From: Massilia soli
GTDB lineage: Bacteria; Pseudomonadota; Gammaproteobacteria; Burkholderiales; Burkholderiaceae_D
Length of the DNA: 64,000 bases
Direction of reading: 5' to 3'
Assembly: GCF_016809835.1 (NCBI RefSeq)
Contig: NZ_JAFBIL020000007.1
Location: 301,267-365,266 of the forward strand
Shown in pieces: positions 16,844-26,038 of this stretch. Under the pieces are notes generated by a model that worked only from the letters and a program-made list of their open reading frames with translations, had not been told where the DNA came from and ran no database searches. How positions within the stretch are numbered: the stretch's first letter is position 1; each line of letters starts with the position of its first letter. Both the position numbers and the translations under genes were made by a program.

Positions 16844-18487
16844 TTACTTGAAAAGTACCGAGGCTTTTTGCAGCGTGATCCAGATGCCGAGCATCAGCGG
16901 AATGCCCACTGCCGCCCAGGCAAACGCCGTCACGACAGGGTTGCTGCCGACGCCCACGCCGCCACCGCCATCGACGCGCGGGCCGGTGGCTGCGGTCACT
17001 TCGCGTTCCTGGGCCAGCTTCTTCTCGGCCTTCAGTTCGTCATCGGTCATGAAGTGCTTTTCGTCCAGCGGACGGATCATCGCATTGAGCAGCACGCCTA
17101 CCGCGACCAGGCCGGCCAGCACATACATCGTCACGTCGTAGGCTTGCGCCTTCGGCACGCCGTTGGCGATCTGGTACTCGCGGATGTAGTTGATCAGGAT
17201 CGGACCAAGTACACCGGCCGCGGCCCAGGCAGTCAGCAGGCGGCCGTGGATTGCGCCTACCATCTGGGTGCCGAACAGGTCAGCCAGGTAAGCCGGAACG
17301 GTCGCGAAACCGCCGCCATACATCGACAGGATGATGCAGATGAAGCCGACGAACAGGGCCAGCTGGCCAGCGTGCGCCATCGACGGAATCGATACGTACA
17401 GTATAAACCCGAGGATCAGGAAGATGAAGTACGTTGCCTTGCGGCCGATGTAGTCGGAGCATGATGCCCACGCGAAACGGCCGCCGATGTTAAACAGCGA
17501 CAGCAAGCCGGTGAAGCCGGCGGCGATCGCGGCGATCTGGCCCTTCTGCGATGCGTCGAGGTCATTGAAGCCGAGGTCGATGCCGATCAGGCGTCCGCCG
17601 AACACTTCCTGCAGCAGTGGCGAAGCCATGCCCAGGATGCCGATACCGGCCGAGACGTTCAGGAACAGTACGCCCCAGATCAGCCAGAACTGCGGAATGC
17701 CCCAGACCCGGCTGGCGTGCACATGGCGCTGGGTGATCATGGTGTTGGAGGTCGGCGCAGGCGCGGTCCAGCCTTCCGGCTTCCAGCCGGTGGCAGGCAC
17801 GCGGTAGGTCATCGCGCCGGCAACCATGAATACGAAGTAGATCGCGGCCAGGGCCAGGAAGGTTTCCCACACGCCGACCGAGGTGGCGGTGGCGAAGTGC
17901 TTCATCAGCTTGTCGGCCAGCGGGGCGCCGATCATGGCGCCGCCGCCGAAGCCCATGATGGCCATGCCGGTCGCCATGCCGCGGCGGTCCGGGAACCATT
18001 TGATCAGGGTCGAGACCGGCGAGATGTAACCGAGGCCAAGGCCGATACCGCCGATGACGCCCGAGCCGAGCCACATCAGCCAGATCTGGTGGGTGTAAAT
18101 ACCGAAAGCCGAAATGACCAAGCCGCCGCACCAGCAGACCGCAGACACCAGGCCAGCCTTGCGCGGACCTGCGTGCTCAAGCCAGCCGCCGAACAGCCAC
18201 GCAGCCAAACCGAGGAAAACGAAGAACAGCGTGTACATCCAGCCGAGCATCGAGATTTTCCAGTCACAGGTGCTGGACATAACTTGCGCCATGAAGCCCA
18301 TGTCGGCCGAACAGGCCAGCGACTCGGTGATGCCGATTGCTTTCGACAGCGGCAACCAGAATACGGAGAAACCGTAGGCCATGCCGATGCACAAGTGAAT
18401 TGCCAGTGCTGCGGGCGGGACCAGCCAGCGGTTAAAACCCGGCCCCGCAATCGTGTGTTTCTTGTCTAGAAAATCCAGAAAAGCCAT
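16844..18487 (-). CDS. Oxalate/formate antiporter-family MFS transporter
   Basis: 547-residue major-facilitator protein with about 12 membrane segments, of the OFA type (IHLCIGMAYGFSVFWLPLSKA at the N-terminus, WFPDRRGMATGMAIMGFGGG in the loop region). OFA members exchange oxalate and formate or carry other carboxylates. As first gene of the formate dehydrogenase operon it most likely brings in formate or exchanges it for oxalate; substrate and direction are inferred. The promoter lies in the 123-bp divergent gap with two operator-like sequences. Confidence 0.88.
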   Translation of the reverse strand: MAFLDFLDKKHTIAGPGFNRWLVPPAALAIHLCIGMAYGFSVFWLPLSKAIGITESLACSADMGFMAQVMSSTCDWKISMLGWMYTLFFVFLGLAAWLFGGWLEHAGPRKAGLVSAVCWCGGLVISAFGIYTHQIWLMWLGSGVIGGIGLGLGYISPVSTLIKWFPDRRGMATGMAIMGFGGGAMIGAPLADKLMKHFATATSVGVWETFLALAAIYFVFMVAGAMTYRVPATGWKPEGWTAPAPTSNTMITQRHVHASRVWGIPQFWLIWGVLFLNVSAGIGILGMASPLLQEVFGGRLIGIDLGFNDLDASQKGQIAAIAAGFTGLLSLFNIGGRFAWASCSDYIGRKATYFIFLILGFILYVSIPSMAHAGQLALFVGFICIILSMYGGGFATVPAYLADLFGTQMVGAIHGRLLTAWAAAGVLGPILINYIREYQIANGVPKAQAYDVTMYVLAGLVAVGVLLNAMIRPLDEKHFMTDDELKAEKKLAQEREVTAATGPRVDGGGGVGVGSNPVVTAFAWAAVGIPLMLGIWITLQKASVLFK

Positions 18488-18517
18488 TGTCTCACTCCTG
18501 TTTTATTTTGACTTCGA

Positions 18518-18537
18518 ATATGCTTTAAATAGCATAT
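18518..18537. promoter_or_regulatory. ModE-like operator, antiporter side
   Basis: ATATGCT and AGCATAT form a perfect palindrome around TTAAAT. Sixteen bases of it (18518-18533) recur inverted at 18597-18612 on the other side of the divergent promoter region. Form and position resemble a ModE-class operator, two AT-rich palindromic arms with a short spacer, although the arm sequence differs from the E. coli ModE box. It lies 31 bases upstream of the antiporter ATG. Confidence 0.65.
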
Positions 18538-18596
18538 ACCTTGTACAACTTTTATTGTTTTCGGAGGGTATCATGGTGGTTAGGGGATAAAAATAG

Positions 18597-18612
18597 GCTA
18601 TTTAAAGCATAT
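18597..18612. promoter_or_regulatory. ModE-like operator overlapping the regulator start codon
   Basis: GCTATTTAAAGCATAT is the exact reverse complement of 18518-18533. The centres of the two copies are about 75 bp apart, close to seven helical turns. The ATG of the regulator gene (18611-18613) lies in its last bases, so bound protein would sit over the gene start, and no clear ribosome binding site precedes that ATG. Autoregulation is the simplest reading. Confidence 0.65.
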
Positions 18613-19693
18613 GCTCAAAGTAAACATCCGCCCTCATTGGGAAATTAGTTTCGGCGCGCAACCGGCGCTCGATACTGCCGCACTGCTTGGGCTGTTGCTG
18701 GGCATCCAGGAAACCGGGTCGATCGCGCAGGCGGCCAAGCTCGTCAAGCTGTCCTACCGTTACGCCTGGGGCGTGCTGCGCGAGGCCGAGACGCTGTTCG
18801 GCGAGAGCCTGCTGACGACCGGACGCGGACGCGGGACGCAGCTCACGCCGCTGGCGCAGAAGCTGGTGTGGGCGGACCGGCGCATTACCGCGCGCCTGTC
18901 GCCGACACTCGACAGCCTGGCCTCGGAACTTGAAAGCGAGCTTGGGAAAGTCACCGCCGAAAAGCTGCACATGATCCGCATGGATGCCAGCCACGGCTTT
19001 GCGGTAGCGGCGCTGATGGTCCACTTGAACAAGGTCGAGCTACCGGTCGAACTTCGCTACCGCAACAGCACCGACGCCGTAGCCGCGTTGTCGCGCGGCG
19101 AATGCGACCTGGCCGGCTTCCACGTGCCCACCGGCGAATTCGAGCAGGAGATGCTGGACGTGTACATGCGCTGGCTCGACCCCAGGCAGCACTGCCTGAT
19201 CCACGTGGCGGTACGCCACCAGGGCTTGTTTGCCGCCCCCGGCAATCCGCTTGGGATCAAGGGCGTTGAAGACCTGGCGCGGCCGGAGGTGCGCTTCGTC
19301 AATCGCCAGAACGGATCGGGAACACGCACGCTGCTGTCGTTGATGCTCAATGCGGCCGGGGTCTCGTGCAAGAGCATCACCGGGTTCCACAACGCGGAGT
19401 TCACCCATTCGGCGGTCGCCGCCTATATCGCCAGCGGCATGGCAGACGTGGGCATCGGTGTGCGCACGGCGGCGCAGCGGTTTAACCTGGATTTCATTCC
19501 GCTGGTGCGCGAGCGCTACTTCTTCGCGCTGTCGAAAGCGGCGCTGCAGGAGCCGCTGATGCAGCAGTTGATCAGCGTGCTGCAGCTGCCGGAGTATCAC
19601 CAGGTGGTGGACAAGCTGACCGGATATGACGCGGCCGATACTGGCCGCATCCTGACGCTTGATGAAGCGTTCGGATCGCCGAAGGCAAGTTAG
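18611..19693 (+). CDS. ModE-like regulator with periplasmic-binding-protein-like sensor domain
   Basis: 360 residues. About residues 1-75 form a ModE/LysR-type winged helix-turn-helix (LLLGIQETGSIAQAAKLVKL followed by SYRYAWGVLREAE, typical of ModE). About residues 120-340 resemble a substrate-binding protein (FVNRQNGSGTRTLLSLML, GMADVGIGVRTAA), as in PBP-like regulators that sense molybdate, tungstate or a related ligand. It is transcribed divergently from the formate/tungstate operon with paired operators between them, so it is the likely controller. The ligand is not determinable from sequence. Confidence 0.85.
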   Translation: MLKVNIRPHWEISFGAQPALDTAALLGLLLGIQETGSIAQAAKLVKLSYRYAWGVLREAETLFGESLLTTGRGRGTQLTPLAQKLVWADRRITARLSPTLDSLASELESELGKVTAEKLHMIRMDASHGFAVAALMVHLNKVELPVELRYRNSTDAVAALSRGECDLAGFHVPTGEFEQEMLDVYMRWLDPRQHCLIHVAVRHQGLFAAPGNPLGIKGVEDLARPEVRFVNRQNGSGTRTLLSLMLNAAGVSCKSITGFHNAEFTHSAVAAYIASGMADVGIGVRTAAQRFNLDFIPLVRERYFFALSKAALQEPLMQQLISVLQLPEYHQVVDKLTGYDAADTGRILTLDEAFGSPKAS

Positions 19694-19926
19694 CGGCGGC
19701 GCTTCTTCCAGTTGTAGTCGGGGCCGGTGACGTCGACGCCGGGGTGGCCGACCGAGTCGGGGTGCTCGGACGCCATCGTGACGAAGCAGACGCCCTCGCC
19801 TTCGCGCTGGCGCTTGCGCAGGCCTTCCATGAAGGTCATGGCCGCGATCATGTCGGAGGTGTCGAAGGGCTGCGAATGCGGCGTGTCGGTGCCGTCGTCG
19901 ACTTCCGTCCAGTACACCATGTACAT
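19690..19926 (-). CDS. Small protein of unknown function, 78 residues
   Basis: Begins MYMVYWTEVDDGTDTPHS and ends in the very basic DYNWKKRRR; a compact cytosolic protein with one Cys and no signal or membrane segment. AGGAAA lies 7 bases before the ATG, which decides this start over the longer frame that runs back into waaF. It is 83 bases downstream of waaF on the same strand and its stop overlaps the convergent regulator gene by 4 bases. I do not recognise a function; the translated sequence looks like a genuine conserved small protein. Confidence 0.7.
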   Translation of the reverse strand: MYMVYWTEVDDGTDTPHSQPFDTSDMIAAMTFMEGLRKRQREGEGVCFVTMASEHPDSVGHPGVDVTGPDYNWKKRRR

Positions 19927-20009
19927 CGCCAGTTTCCTTTCTGTCGGGAGGTTTGATCGTACAACAGGCAGGCGCCAACGTGGCGCACGCGGATGCGGGC
20001 TCCGCACAC

Positions 20010-21038
20010 TTACCCCACCATCTGCCTTAACTCGCGCCACACCATGCCGGTGGCCAGGTTGCGCATGCAGGCATGATGCCCCAGCGGGCACTCGCGCTGC
20101 CTGCACGGCGCGCATTCGATCCGCAGCGACATCGATTTCGCCATGTCCGAAAACGGCGGCGCGTGATCCGGGTCGGTCGGCCCATAGATCGCAATTACCG
20201 GCCGGTTCAGCGCCGACGCCACATGCAGCAGCCCCGAGTCGTTCGATACCACCGCGTCCGCACCGGCAATCAGCGCGATCGCGTCATCGAGCCTGGTGGC
20301 CCCGGCCAGGTTGATCACCTTTACCGAGTCCGCCAGCGCCAGCGCGACAATCTCGTCGCACACGTCCTTGTCTTTCGGCGACCCAAGCAGCGCAACCTGC
20401 GAGCCCGGATTCTCCGTGACGATCTCGCGCGCCAGCGCCGCGAAATGCGCGGTTGGCCAGCGCTTGGCGGAGCCAAATTCCGCACCCGGCGCGAACACCA
20501 CCAGCGGCTTGTCGAGCGCGATCCCGTGCGCGCCGCGCGCCAGGCCGGCCTGCTCGCCGCTGACCGTCAGCTCGGGGCGCGGCAGGTTGGCGCGCAGCCG
20601 GTCGCGCGGCGCATCGGCCAGCGCGGCGTAGAACGGCACCATCGCGCGCGGCGGCTGGTCATCGTGGTGCAGCTGGTTGAGCAGGCCGTAGCGCATCTCG
20701 CCCTTGTAGCCGACGCGGTGTGGAATGCCAGCCAGCCAGGGGATCAGCGCGTATTTGAGCGTATTGGGCAGCACGTAGGCATCGGCATAGCCGCGCGCGC
20801 GCAGCACCTGCGCGTAGTTCCAGCGTTCGCGCAGCTGCAGCGCGCCGTGGCGGAACGGCGTTACCAGCACGCTGTCGACTTCCTTCATGGCGCGCCAGAC
20901 CGGCGCCACCGACGGCGGCGCCAGCACATCGATCGGCCGCGACGGATGCCTTTTACTGAGCAGTTGAAGCAGCGGCTGCGCCATCACGGCGTCGCCGATC
21001 CAGTTGGGGGAAATGATCAGGGTGCGTTCTTTGCTCAT
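20010..21038 (-). CDS. waaF: ADP-heptose:LPS heptosyltransferase II
   Basis: GT9 enzyme that adds the second heptose to the LPS inner core on the cytosolic face of the inner membrane. The 342 residues show LIISPNWIGDAVMAQPLLQLL at the N-terminus, FAPGAEFGSAKRWP at about residue 180, and SNDSGLLHVASAL with AIYGPTDPDHAPP in the nucleotide-sugar domain. A Cys cluster near the end (CAPCRQRECPLGHHAC) is also typical of WaaF. The start overlaps the msbA stop by 4 bases, placing core synthesis and lipid A-core export in one operon. Confidence 0.93.
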   Translation of the reverse strand: MSKERTLIISPNWIGDAVMAQPLLQLLSKRHPSRPIDVLAPPSVAPVWRAMKEVDSVLVTPFRHGALQLRERWNYAQVLRARGYADAYVLPNTLKYALIPWLAGIPHRVGYKGEMRYGLLNQLHHDDQPPRAMVPFYAALADAPRDRLRANLPRPELTVSGEQAGLARGAHGIALDKPLVVFAPGAEFGSAKRWPTAHFAALAREIVTENPGSQVALLGSPKDKDVCDEIVALALADSVKVINLAGATRLDDAIALIAGADAVVSNDSGLLHVASALNRPVIAIYGPTDPDHAPPFSDMAKSMSLRIECAPCRQRECPLGHHACMRNLATGMVWRELRQMVG

Positions 21039-22762
21039 TCGTCGGCCTTGGTGAACTGCAGGCGGTACAGGTTGGCGTACATGCCGTTGGCGGCCAGCAG
21101 CTCGTCGTGGCGGCCCGCTTCGATCACGCGGCCCTGCTCCATCACGACAATCCGGTCGGCCCGCTCGACCGTCGACAGGCGGTGCGCAATCACCAGCGTG
21201 GTGCGGCCGGACATCAAGGTATCCAGCGCGGCCTGCACGGCGCGCTCGGATTCGTTATCTAGCGCGGACGTGGCTTCATCGAGGATCAGGATCGGTGCGT
21301 CCTTGTAGATCGCGCGCGCAATCGCCACACGCTGGCGCTGCCCGCCGGACAGGCGCATGCCGTTCTCGCCGATCTGGGTGTTGACGCCTTCCGGCAGCGC
21401 CGCCACGACGTCAAGCAGGTGGGCGGCCTTGATCGCCGCGGCCAGCCGCTCATGGTCGACCGTCTCGACGCCGTAGGCGATGTTGGCGCCAAGCGTGTCG
21501 TCGAACAGCACCACGTTCTGGCTTACCATCGCCAGCTGCTCGCGCAGGCTGGCCAGCGCGATCTCGTCGTAGGGCACGCCGTCAAGCGTGATGCGGCCCG
21601 CGTTGGGTGCGTAGAAGCGCGTGACCAGGTTGACGAAGGTCGACTTGCCGCCGCCCGACACGCCCACCAGCGCCACCGTCTGCCCCGGCAGGATCTCAAG
21701 ATTGACGTTATCCAGCGCCAGCGGGTTTTGCTCGGAATAGCGGAACGAGACGTTTTCCAGCTTCAGGTGTCCCTTTGCGCGGCCCAGCACCTTGGTGCCG
21801 GTGTCCGCTTCGACCGGGGAATCGATCATGCCGAACACGGTTTCGGCGGCGGCCATGCCGCGCTGCATTGGGCCGTTGACTTCCACCAGCGCCTTGAGCG
21901 GCTGCAGCAGCATCAGCATCAGGGTGATGAAGTTGGTGAATTCGCCGACCGTCATGTCCGAGCGGATCGCCATCACGATCACGATCGACACCGCCAGCGC
22001 GGTGGCGACCTGGGTGATCGGCACGGTCGCGGCGGCGGCCACGGTGGCGCGCTGGGTGAAGCCGCGCAGCGCGGTGCTGCGCTCTTCGAAGCGGCGCCTC
22101 TCGTAGCGCTCGCCCGAGAACACGCGGATGACCTGGTGGCCGCGCGCGGCCTCTTCCACCACCTGCGTCATTTCAGCCGTGACGCGCTGGTTTTCGCGGT
22201 TCAGGCGGCGCAGGCGTTTGGTGGTGGTGCGCACGATCAGCGCGGTCAGCGGAATCACCACCAGCGCAATCAGGGTCAGCTTCCAGTTCAGGTACAGCAG
22301 CCCCACCAACAGGCCGATGATCACCAGCGAATCGCGCACGAAGGCGAGGAACACGGAGTTGATCATGTCGACCACCTGGCGCACATCGCCGATGACGGTG
22401 TTGATCACCTTGCCGGTCGATTCCTCGTGAAAGCGCGCGACCGGAAGGCGCAGCAGCTTGTCGAACACCATGCGGCGCAGGTCGTTGAGCACGCGGCTCA
22501 TGATCCAGTTGTTCAGGTAGGCGGTCGAAAACGTGAACACGCCGCGCATGATGAAGATGGTCATCAGGATGGCCGGGATCAGCCACAGGCTGAATTCGAC
22601 CTTGTTTGGACCGAAGCCCTTGTCGAGCAAAAGTTCAAGCGCCTTGCCCAGCATCGGCTGGGTGGCCGCGGTGCCGGCCATCGCCACCAGCGACAGCAAT
22701 GCGCGCGCGCGGTACGGCTTTACGAGGTTAAACAGGCGCGAGGCCACTGTCTGGTTATTCAT
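21035..22762 (-). CDS. msbA: Lipid A export ATP-binding/permease protein MsbA
   Basis: Homodimeric ABC half-transporter that flips lipid A-core across the inner membrane. The 575 residues match the family length. Six membrane segments occupy about residues 15-305, with the MsbA-type stretch HEESTGKVINTVIGDVRQVV. The nucleotide-binding domain follows, with Walker A GVSGGGKST, the signature LSGGQRQRVAIARA, Walker B ILILDEATSALD and the switch His in VIAHRLSTV. The gene context of LPS genes on both sides supports MsbA over other exporters of the same fold. Confidence 0.92.
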   Translation of the reverse strand: MNNQTVASRLFNLVKPYRARALLSLVAMAGTAATQPMLGKALELLLDKGFGPNKVEFSLWLIPAILMTIFIMRGVFTFSTAYLNNWIMSRVLNDLRRMVFDKLLRLPVARFHEESTGKVINTVIGDVRQVVDMINSVFLAFVRDSLVIIGLLVGLLYLNWKLTLIALVVIPLTALIVRTTTKRLRRLNRENQRVTAEMTQVVEEAARGHQVIRVFSGERYERRRFEERSTALRGFTQRATVAAAATVPITQVATALAVSIVIVMAIRSDMTVGEFTNFITLMLMLLQPLKALVEVNGPMQRGMAAAETVFGMIDSPVEADTGTKVLGRAKGHLKLENVSFRYSEQNPLALDNVNLEILPGQTVALVGVSGGGKSTFVNLVTRFYAPNAGRITLDGVPYDEIALASLREQLAMVSQNVVLFDDTLGANIAYGVETVDHERLAAAIKAAHLLDVVAALPEGVNTQIGENGMRLSGGQRQRVAIARAIYKDAPILILDEATSALDNESERAVQAALDTLMSGRTTLVIAHRLSTVERADRIVVMEQGRVIEAGRHDELLAANGMYANLYRLQFTKADE

Positions 22763-22780
22763 TTATTCTTCATGCCTGCG

Positions 22781-23869
22781 TCAAGCGCGTGTAGTCAGTA
22801 AGTCAAACAAGGTCTGCGCGCTGTTCTCTTCCTGCAGTACGGCGCCCGCGGCGACGGCGTGCTGCGCATAGCTGGTGTAGCCGGCGATCTGCTGCTGCAC
22901 CGCGAGCAGGACCGTCGCGGCGGATGTATCGGCGACTGTGGTGCCGGCGCCAAAGCGGTCCACCATACGCGCAATCCAGGAACCGGGCGTTGAAATCACC
23001 GGGCTGCCGTGCGAGAACGCGTCGAGGGTCACGCCGCTGATGCGGTCGGCGAATGCGGCCGCGTCATATAGCTGCAGGCAGATGGCGCCGCGGAACAAGT
23101 CCGCGTACTGTTCGGGCGACAGCGTCTCGCCGTGGATGCGCAGGTGCGGATAGCCGATCTCGGACAAGCGTTTCAGGTCGGCGCGGATGGCCGGGTCGTA
23201 TTTTCCGGCCTGCTCGGGCGACGTCTGCAGCACAACGGGTATGCGGACGCCGTCCTTGTGCATCTGCTCGACCAGGTCGACGACATGCGAGAAGCCCTTG
23301 TCGGCGCGCGCCGCGCCAGCGAACAGCACATGGCGAAACGGCTGCGCCTGCGCGGCGGCGGCGATCCATGGCTTTGAAATCGGATACGGCACCACGCGCG
23401 CGTTGGCGAAGCCGGCTTCCTCGAACACCTTGATCACCGACGCCGTCGGGCCGTAGATTTCGAGGTTGGGCTGCCTGCGCGCGATCGATTTGAGCTGTCC
23501 CATTTTGCTGTCGCTGGCGTTAAACCAGTGCACATACAAAAAGACTTTCTTGGGCGGGATCACGGTGCCGCGCGCTGCCCAGTCGACCATCAGCAGGTCG
23601 GCATAACGCGCGGTCGAGATGAACAATTTACCCGGGGTGCCCAGCAGCGACTTGTAGACGAAATAGCTTTGTACCTTGCGGATGCGGCGGAAGAAGGTTT
23701 TCCTGACTTCGACGTTGTTACCGCTGAACGTCACCTCGACCTTGCGGCTGGCCCACAGGCGCAGCGTGCGCGAATCGTCGCCCATCCGGCACAGCGCGGT
23801 GATGAAACTATAGCAGTGTCCCGCTGCGGTGGTCAGGGTTGGCTCGACTACATTGATCGTATTTGGCAT
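22781..23869 (-). CDS. Glycosyltransferase, GT4-like, of the LPS core cluster
   Basis: 362 residues with a two-domain GT-B look. The C-terminal half carries PFRHVLFAGAARADKGFSHV, a donor-site start, and ISGVTLDAFSHGSPVIST, equivalent to the EGxxLxxxEAxxxGxPVI motif of family 4 but with Asp in place of the first Glu. No signal or membrane segments. An upstream in-frame TTG would add two residues; I prefer the ATG giving MPNTINVVEP. It lies between msbA and the O-antigen ligase on one strand and probably adds an outer-core sugar. Donor and acceptor are unknown. Confidence 0.75.
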   Translation of the reverse strand: MPNTINVVEPTLTTAAGHCYSFITALCRMGDDSRTLRLWASRKVEVTFSGNNVEVRKTFFRRIRKVQSYFVYKSLLGTPGKLFISTARYADLLMVDWAARGTVIPPKKVFLYVHWFNASDSKMGQLKSIARRQPNLEIYGPTASVIKVFEEAGFANARVVPYPISKPWIAAAAQAQPFRHVLFAGAARADKGFSHVVDLVEQMHKDGVRIPVVLQTSPEQAGKYDPAIRADLKRLSEIGYPHLRIHGETLSPEQYADLFRGAICLQLYDAAAFADRISGVTLDAFSHGSPVISTPGSWIARMVDRFGAGTTVADTSAATVLLAVQQQIAGYTSYAQHAVAAGAVLQEENSAQTLFDLLTTRA

Positions 23870-23900
23870 GTCCAAGTATCTCTTTTTATCGTCAATACTG

Positions 23901-25157
23901 TCAAACCGGGCCAGGCTTGTGGTTTGCCTCTTTCGCGTTCAGGTAAAAGCCCATCAGCAGGAACACCATCAGGGCGTAGAACATCGCACCCTTGACCGAC
24001 CAGAAAATCACCTCGGTCAGGCCGTAGCCGAAGTAGCTGGTCACCAGCAGGATGCCGGCCAGCGCGGTGGCGAACTCCTGCCGGCTGGCGTTCCTGACGC
24101 TCATCGCGCGCGTAAAGAACACGAACGGCGCCAGGATCATGCCGAACCACGCGACCAGGCCGATCACGCCGCCGGTCACCATCGCCTGCACCGCTTCATT
24201 ATGAAAATGCGGCATCTCCAGCACCACCGGATCGAGTTCGCCTTTGCGCACCAGCGGTTCGAGCACCTCGCGGTAGCCGTCTTCGCCGCGTCCCAGCAGC
24301 GCTGCGTCCTCGATCAGGATGCCGGCCGCCTTCCACAGCTCAAGGCGCACGCCGACGTTGGTGAAGGCGCTGCCGCCCGAGAAGTAGCTTGAAATATCGA
24401 GCACGCCCTGGCGGACCCGCTCTTTGACGCCGGTCTCGGGGATGAAATACATCGCAGCCATGAACGCGAAAGTGAAGGCGACGACCGCGCGCACGCGGCG
24501 GTTGTTCAACACGTGGCTGTGCTGGATGAACAGCAGCCCGCAGAGCACCAGCCCAAGCCAGCCGCCACGGGTGCCGGTCATGGTCGACGCGGCCAGGCCG
24601 GCGAGCGCGCCGATGGCCGGCCAGAACACTTTGCGCACCGAGCGCACGTCGACCATCGCCGCCAGTGCGATCAGGCCGAGTGACAAGGCGATATCGCCGA
24701 AGGTGATCGCGTTAAGCAGGCCGCCTGGGCGCTCCTCGCCCAGCACCAGGCGCTGGTAGCCGACCAGCAGCATGCCGAGGAAAGCGCCGCCGATCACGCC
24801 CCACCACAATGCCTTGCGATCGGGCTTTGCGGCCAAAACCAGCATCAGCGCAGACAACGCAAACAGCATCCTGGCCGGCTTTTCGAGGTCACCGATGGAC
24901 TGGTCGCGCAGCACAAGGCACGCAGCTGTATATAGGAAATTAAATCCGAACAACAGCACGACCCAGCGGATCGCCGTCCAGTGCGTGCGCAGGGCGGCAA
25001 AACCGGGTTTGAGGAAAAACAAGGCGGCAATCAGCAGCGAAAAGCTGGCCAGGCCGATGCCGAAGGGGGTCACCAGGCTAAGAAACGGGAACAAAAAGAT
25101 CAGGACGCCAATTACCGCCTGTTTTGGGTCCGCCTGTTTGATCAAGTTATTGTTCAT
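23901..25157 (-). CDS. O-antigen ligase family membrane protein
   Basis: 418 residues with about 10-12 membrane segments and a large periplasmic loop (about residues 255-330) containing EMPHFHNEAVQAMVTGG, the Wzy_C/WaaL loop with its conserved His. WaaL transfers O-polysaccharide from undecaprenyl diphosphate to lipid A-core in the periplasm; some relatives are Wzy polymerases. Position beside msbA and waaF favours the ligase. First gene of the - strand LPS operon, divergent from a GT2 gene 47 bases away. Confidence 0.82.
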   Translation of the reverse strand: MNNNLIKQADPKQAVIGVLIFLFPFLSLVTPFGIGLASFSLLIAALFFLKPGFAALRTHWTAIRWVVLLFGFNFLYTAACLVLRDQSIGDLEKPARMLFALSALMLVLAAKPDRKALWWGVIGGAFLGMLLVGYQRLVLGEERPGGLLNAITFGDIALSLGLIALAAMVDVRSVRKVFWPAIGALAGLAASTMTGTRGGWLGLVLCGLLFIQHSHVLNNRRVRAVVAFTFAFMAAMYFIPETGVKERVRQGVLDISSYFSGGSAFTNVGVRLELWKAAGILIEDAALLGRGEDGYREVLEPLVRKGELDPVVLEMPHFHNEAVQAMVTGGVIGLVAWFGMILAPFVFFTRAMSVRNASRQEFATALAGILLVTSYFGYGLTEVIFWSVKGAMFYALMVFLLMGFYLNAKEANHKPGPV

Positions 25158-25204
25158 TCATTCTTAGGTGGGATATTCTGCTACCTTCAGCAACTGAAAG
25201 CACT

Positions 25205-26038
25205 ATGTCAGCCATGCAGCAAGCAACAACAATTTCCGTCGTCATCACGACTTACAACCGTCCCGACGCCCTGCAGGCGGTGGTGGAAGCGTGTTTTGGC
25301 CAAGATGACAAAAATTTCGAAATCATTATCGCTGATGACGGCTCGGCTGCCAACACGAAGGACTGCATCGACGCCTTGAAAGCGCGCTCGCCGGTGCCTC
25401 TGCACCATGTCTGGCAGCCGGACGACGGCTTTCGCGCGGCGATGGCGCGCAACCGCGGGACGCTGGCAGCGGCCGGCCAGTACGTGGTCTTTATCGACGG
25501 CGACTGCATTCCGCAGCGCGACTTCATTTCGCAGCACCGCAAGCTGGCGCGGCCAGGGTATCTGGTGTCGGGCAGCCGGGTGCTGCTTAGCCCTGCGCTG
25601 ACCACGCGCCTGCTGTCCGAGCGGATCGACCTGCACCAGGCCGGCGCGGGCGACAAGCTGGCCTACCGGTTCAAGGGGCACATCAACAAGGTGGCGCAGT
25701 TGCTGGTGCGCTGGCCGGATATCGGGCGGCACCGCAAGGGCTTCTCGTGGCGGCGCATCAAGAGCTGCAACCTGGCGGTGTGGAAGTCGGACCTGGAGAA
25801 GGTGAATGGATTCGACGAGAGCTTTACCGGCTGGGGACACGAGGACTCGGACCTGGTGGTCAGGCTGTTCAACGCCGGCGTGATGCGCAAGGAAGGCGCG
25901 TTTGCGACCGAGGTGTTTCATTTGTGGCACCACGAGGCCAAACGCGACCAGGAGTCGAGCAACAAGCAAATTGTGGTGGCGCGCTCGAAGGATGGAACCG
26001 TGCGCGCGGTGCGGGGGCTGGCGGAGCATCCGCAGTGA
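25205..26038 (+). CDS. Family 2 glycosyltransferase with galactosyltransferase-like C-terminus
   Basis: 277 residues of GT-A fold. ISVVITTYNRPDALQAVVEA opens the nucleotide-binding region, IIIADDGSA follows, VVFIDGDCIPQ supplies the DxD-type metal site, and NGFDESFTGWGHEDSDLVVR near residue 205 is the GT7-like acceptor region with its GWGxED motif. It is divergent from the LPS ligase gene and probably adds a core or O-unit sugar. The stop sits next to a palindromic repeat array. Confidence 0.83.
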   Translation: MSAMQQATTISVVITTYNRPDALQAVVEACFGQDDKNFEIIIADDGSAANTKDCIDALKARSPVPLHHVWQPDDGFRAAMARNRGTLAAAGQYVVFIDGDCIPQRDFISQHRKLARPGYLVSGSRVLLSPALTTRLLSERIDLHQAGAGDKLAYRFKGHINKVAQLLVRWPDIGRHRKGFSWRRIKSCNLAVWKSDLEKVNGFDESFTGWGHEDSDLVVRLFNAGVMRKEGAFATEVFHLWHHEAKRDQESSNKQIVVARSKDGTVRAVRGLAEHPQ

